DNA from: a virus
Strand: one strand, 5' to 3'
Virus record (IMG/VR): IMGVR_UViG_3300029893_000445
Location: 1-30,260 of that record
DNA: 30,260 bases
A program made the translations under genes and the position numbers. The notes beneath the pieces are model-generated. The model was not told where the DNA came from. It did no database searches and worked only from the letters and a program-made list of their open reading frames with translations. Below, piece after piece: positions 28,980-30,260 of this stretch; the stretch's first letter is position 1, and each line of letters starts with the position of its first letter.

Positions 28980-30260
28980 ATGGCTATATTTTATCTTGAT
29001 TATGAAAATGGTTCTGATGCCAATGATGGCTCTACTTGGGCATTAGCGTGGAAAACAATAACCTCTGGAGCAACGGCAGCCAGAATAGCCCCTGGTGATG
29101 TCATCAGGATTGCCAAAAGTCCAGCACCCACCTCTATTGGTAGCGCTACTTGGACTAACTTGTCTAAGACGGTTACTCTGGCTTCAGCTCAAACTCAGAC
29201 AGTGGAATTATGTGAAACAGCTTGGACTGCTTCTGCTAATGTTACTGCCACTGCTTCAACAACTCAGAAACAAGGTAGTTATGCCGCTTCTTTGGCTATT
29301 GCTACTGCTTTTACGACTGGAAAAGTCGCTTATAAAAGTTTTACCACCTTGGATTTATCCGCTTATCAGAAAATAAGTTTTTGGTTTAGAAATTCGGTTG
29401 CGGTTACTGCCAATTATTTGAAAGTCTGCCTTTGTTCTGATATGGCTGGTGATACTATTGTTGATACTTTCTTTATTCCAGCCGTTCCTTCTACCGCAAA
29501 ATTTATACCGTTGACTTTAACCAAAGATGGTGGCGGAAATTTAGGGGCTTCTATTCAGTCAATTGCTGTTTATGCTGATGTTGACCCTGGAACCCTCACG
29601 CTTTTATTAGATGATTTTATTGCCTGCACAACGGATGGACTTAATTTACAAAGTTTAATTTCCAAAAACTCAGCAGAACAGGGAGGCACAGAAGGTTGGT
29701 ATGGAATACAAAGTATCGTTGGGACAACGGTTTTGCTGGATGCTGATCCTAACTTGCAAGCCGAAATTGGCAGGGGTTACTCTGGCACAACCGAAACTGT
29801 GGCGACTTATAAAAGAGAAACGATTAAAACTGCTATGGCAAGCGGTAGTACAAATATAGTTCAAGGAGTTCAAGATAGTGGAATATCGGGAAGCAATATA
29901 GAATTTCAAGGCGGATACAATACTTCTACCACAGTTCAAGATGGGGAAACATTTTTTGATGGATTAAATGGAAATGGTTATGGTTTGTATTTAAATGCTA
30001 AAAATTACACTACTTTTAATTATTTGAATGTCTGTAGATATAACTACGGTGTTTACTATAGTGGTAGCAGTAACAACACCATTACTACTCTCTCCAATGC
30101 CAACAATAATTATAATTTTGGTGTTTACTATAATGGCAGCCATAACAACACCATTACTACTCTCTCCAATGCCAACAATAATTATAGTTATGGTGTTTAC
30201 TATAGTAGCAGCTATAACAACACCATTACTACTCTCTCCACTTCTGGAAACACAACGGCA
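28980..30260 (+). CDS. Beta-helix tail-spike or fibre protein (partial, 427 aa visible)
   Basis: The frame is open from the ATG at 28980 to the right edge with no stop. It starts AIFYLDYENGSDANDGSTWA, the 'Y.d..nGsD.ndGst...a.kTi..a' opening of right-handed parallel beta-helix proteins (pectate-lyase-like, NosD-like) that serve as phage tail spikes. Residues 100-200 look like a jelly-roll insert (ATAFTTGKVAYKSFTTLDLS, ISFWFRNSV), and from residue 354 there are three 24-residue repeats (NYGVYYSGSSNNTITTLSNA and so on) that continue past the edge. Such proteins bind and often cut host surface glycans. It directly follows the glycan island under its own promoter. The C-terminus and any catalytic residues are out of view. 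Confidence 0.75.
   Translation, partial: MAIFYLDYENGSDANDGSTWALAWKTITSGATAARIAPGDVIRIAKSPAPTSIGSATWTNLSKTVTLASAQTQTVELCETAWTASANVTATASTTQKQGSYAASLAIATAFTTGKVAYKSFTTLDLSAYQKISFWFRNSVAVTANYLKVCLCSDMAGDTIVDTFFIPAVPSTAKFIPLTLTKDGGGNLGASIQSIAVYADVDPGTLTLLLDDFIACTTDGLNLQSLISKNSAEQGGTEGWYGIQSIVGTTVLLDADPNLQAEIGRGYSGTTETVATYKRETIKTAMASGSTNIVQGVQDSGISGSNIEFQGGYNTSTTVQDGETFFDGLNGNGYGLYLNAKNYTTFNYLNVCRYNYGVYYSGSSNNTITTLSNANNNYNFGVYYNGSHNNTITTLSNANNNYSYGVYYSSSYNNTITTLSTSGNTTA
30039..30254 (+). repeat. 72-bp tandem repeat, three copies, in the spike gene
   Basis: Units at 30039-30110, 30111-30182 and 30183-30254 encode the 24-residue beta-helix repeat (consensus YNYGVYY.....NNTITTLS). Parts of the unit (the AACAACACCATTACTACTCT stretch) are identical in all three, implying recent duplication; the third copy diverges at its end. 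Confidence 0.85.

Overview
The window is a stretch of an AT-rich genome of a tailed, double-stranded DNA bacteriophage (Caudoviricetes). The diagnosis rests on a large terminase, a portal, a scaffold-like protein, a decoration-like protein and an HK97-fold-type major capsid protein in canonical order, with no bacterial housekeeping genes, rRNA or tRNA seen. The standard code fits: TAA, TAG and TGA all act as stops. The host cannot be read directly. One weak hint is a short N-terminal domain in the last glycosyltransferase that resembles, from memory, a domain common in Patescibacteria (CPR) proteins. A second is the heavy use of leaderless transcripts.

Left arm (1-6962, minus strand). About twenty small, tightly packed genes run leftward, most joined by ATGA or TAATG stop-start overlaps. 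Nearly all are unrecognised. Exceptions are a metallophosphoesterase, a probable terminase small subunit, several zinc-ribbon proteins, a pentapeptide-repeat-like protein and a 49-residue ribbon-helix-helix regulator whose own promoter contains a dyad. Between 6267 and about 6650 lies roughly 360 bases with little coding capacity but strong RNA-like structure, including a perfect 12-bp long-range stem: a candidate structured RNA.

Divergent control region (6963-7074). Two promoters fire outward. A perfect 10-bp inverted repeat covers the spacer and -10 of the leftward one, and a 14-bp imperfect inverted repeat lies just before the rightward -35.

Right arm, morphogenesis (7075-17923, plus strand). 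In order: lytic transglycosylase, unknown protein, large terminase interrupted by a 315-residue LAGLIDADG intein, portal, three small proteins (one extremely basic), scaffold-like protein, decoration-like protein, major capsid protein, a rho-independent terminator, then two paralogous proteins with Ser/Thr-only C-terminal tails (80 consecutive Ser/Thr in the first), a zinc-finger protein and a small virion-like protein.

Right arm, glycan island (17957-28903). After a free-standing HNH endonuclease come five glycosyltransferases (two GT-B, three GT-A), a compact nucleotide-sugar dehydrogenase, a DegT-type aminotransferase homologue with Arg in place of the PLP lysine, three methyltransferases, a NodB-type deacetylase and an extended-SDR epimerase/dehydratase. 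Most overlap by a few bases. The window ends inside a beta-helix-like protein with 24-residue repeats, probably a tail spike or fibre.

My main hypothesis is that the glycan island modifies the phage's own virion proteins, with the Ser/Thr-only tails as the obvious acceptors, making a mucin-like coat. A second genome-wide theme is a promoter of the form TTGACA-N16-18-TATNNT placed so that the predicted transcript starts 0-5 bases before the ATG, seen at about eleven genes on both strands.
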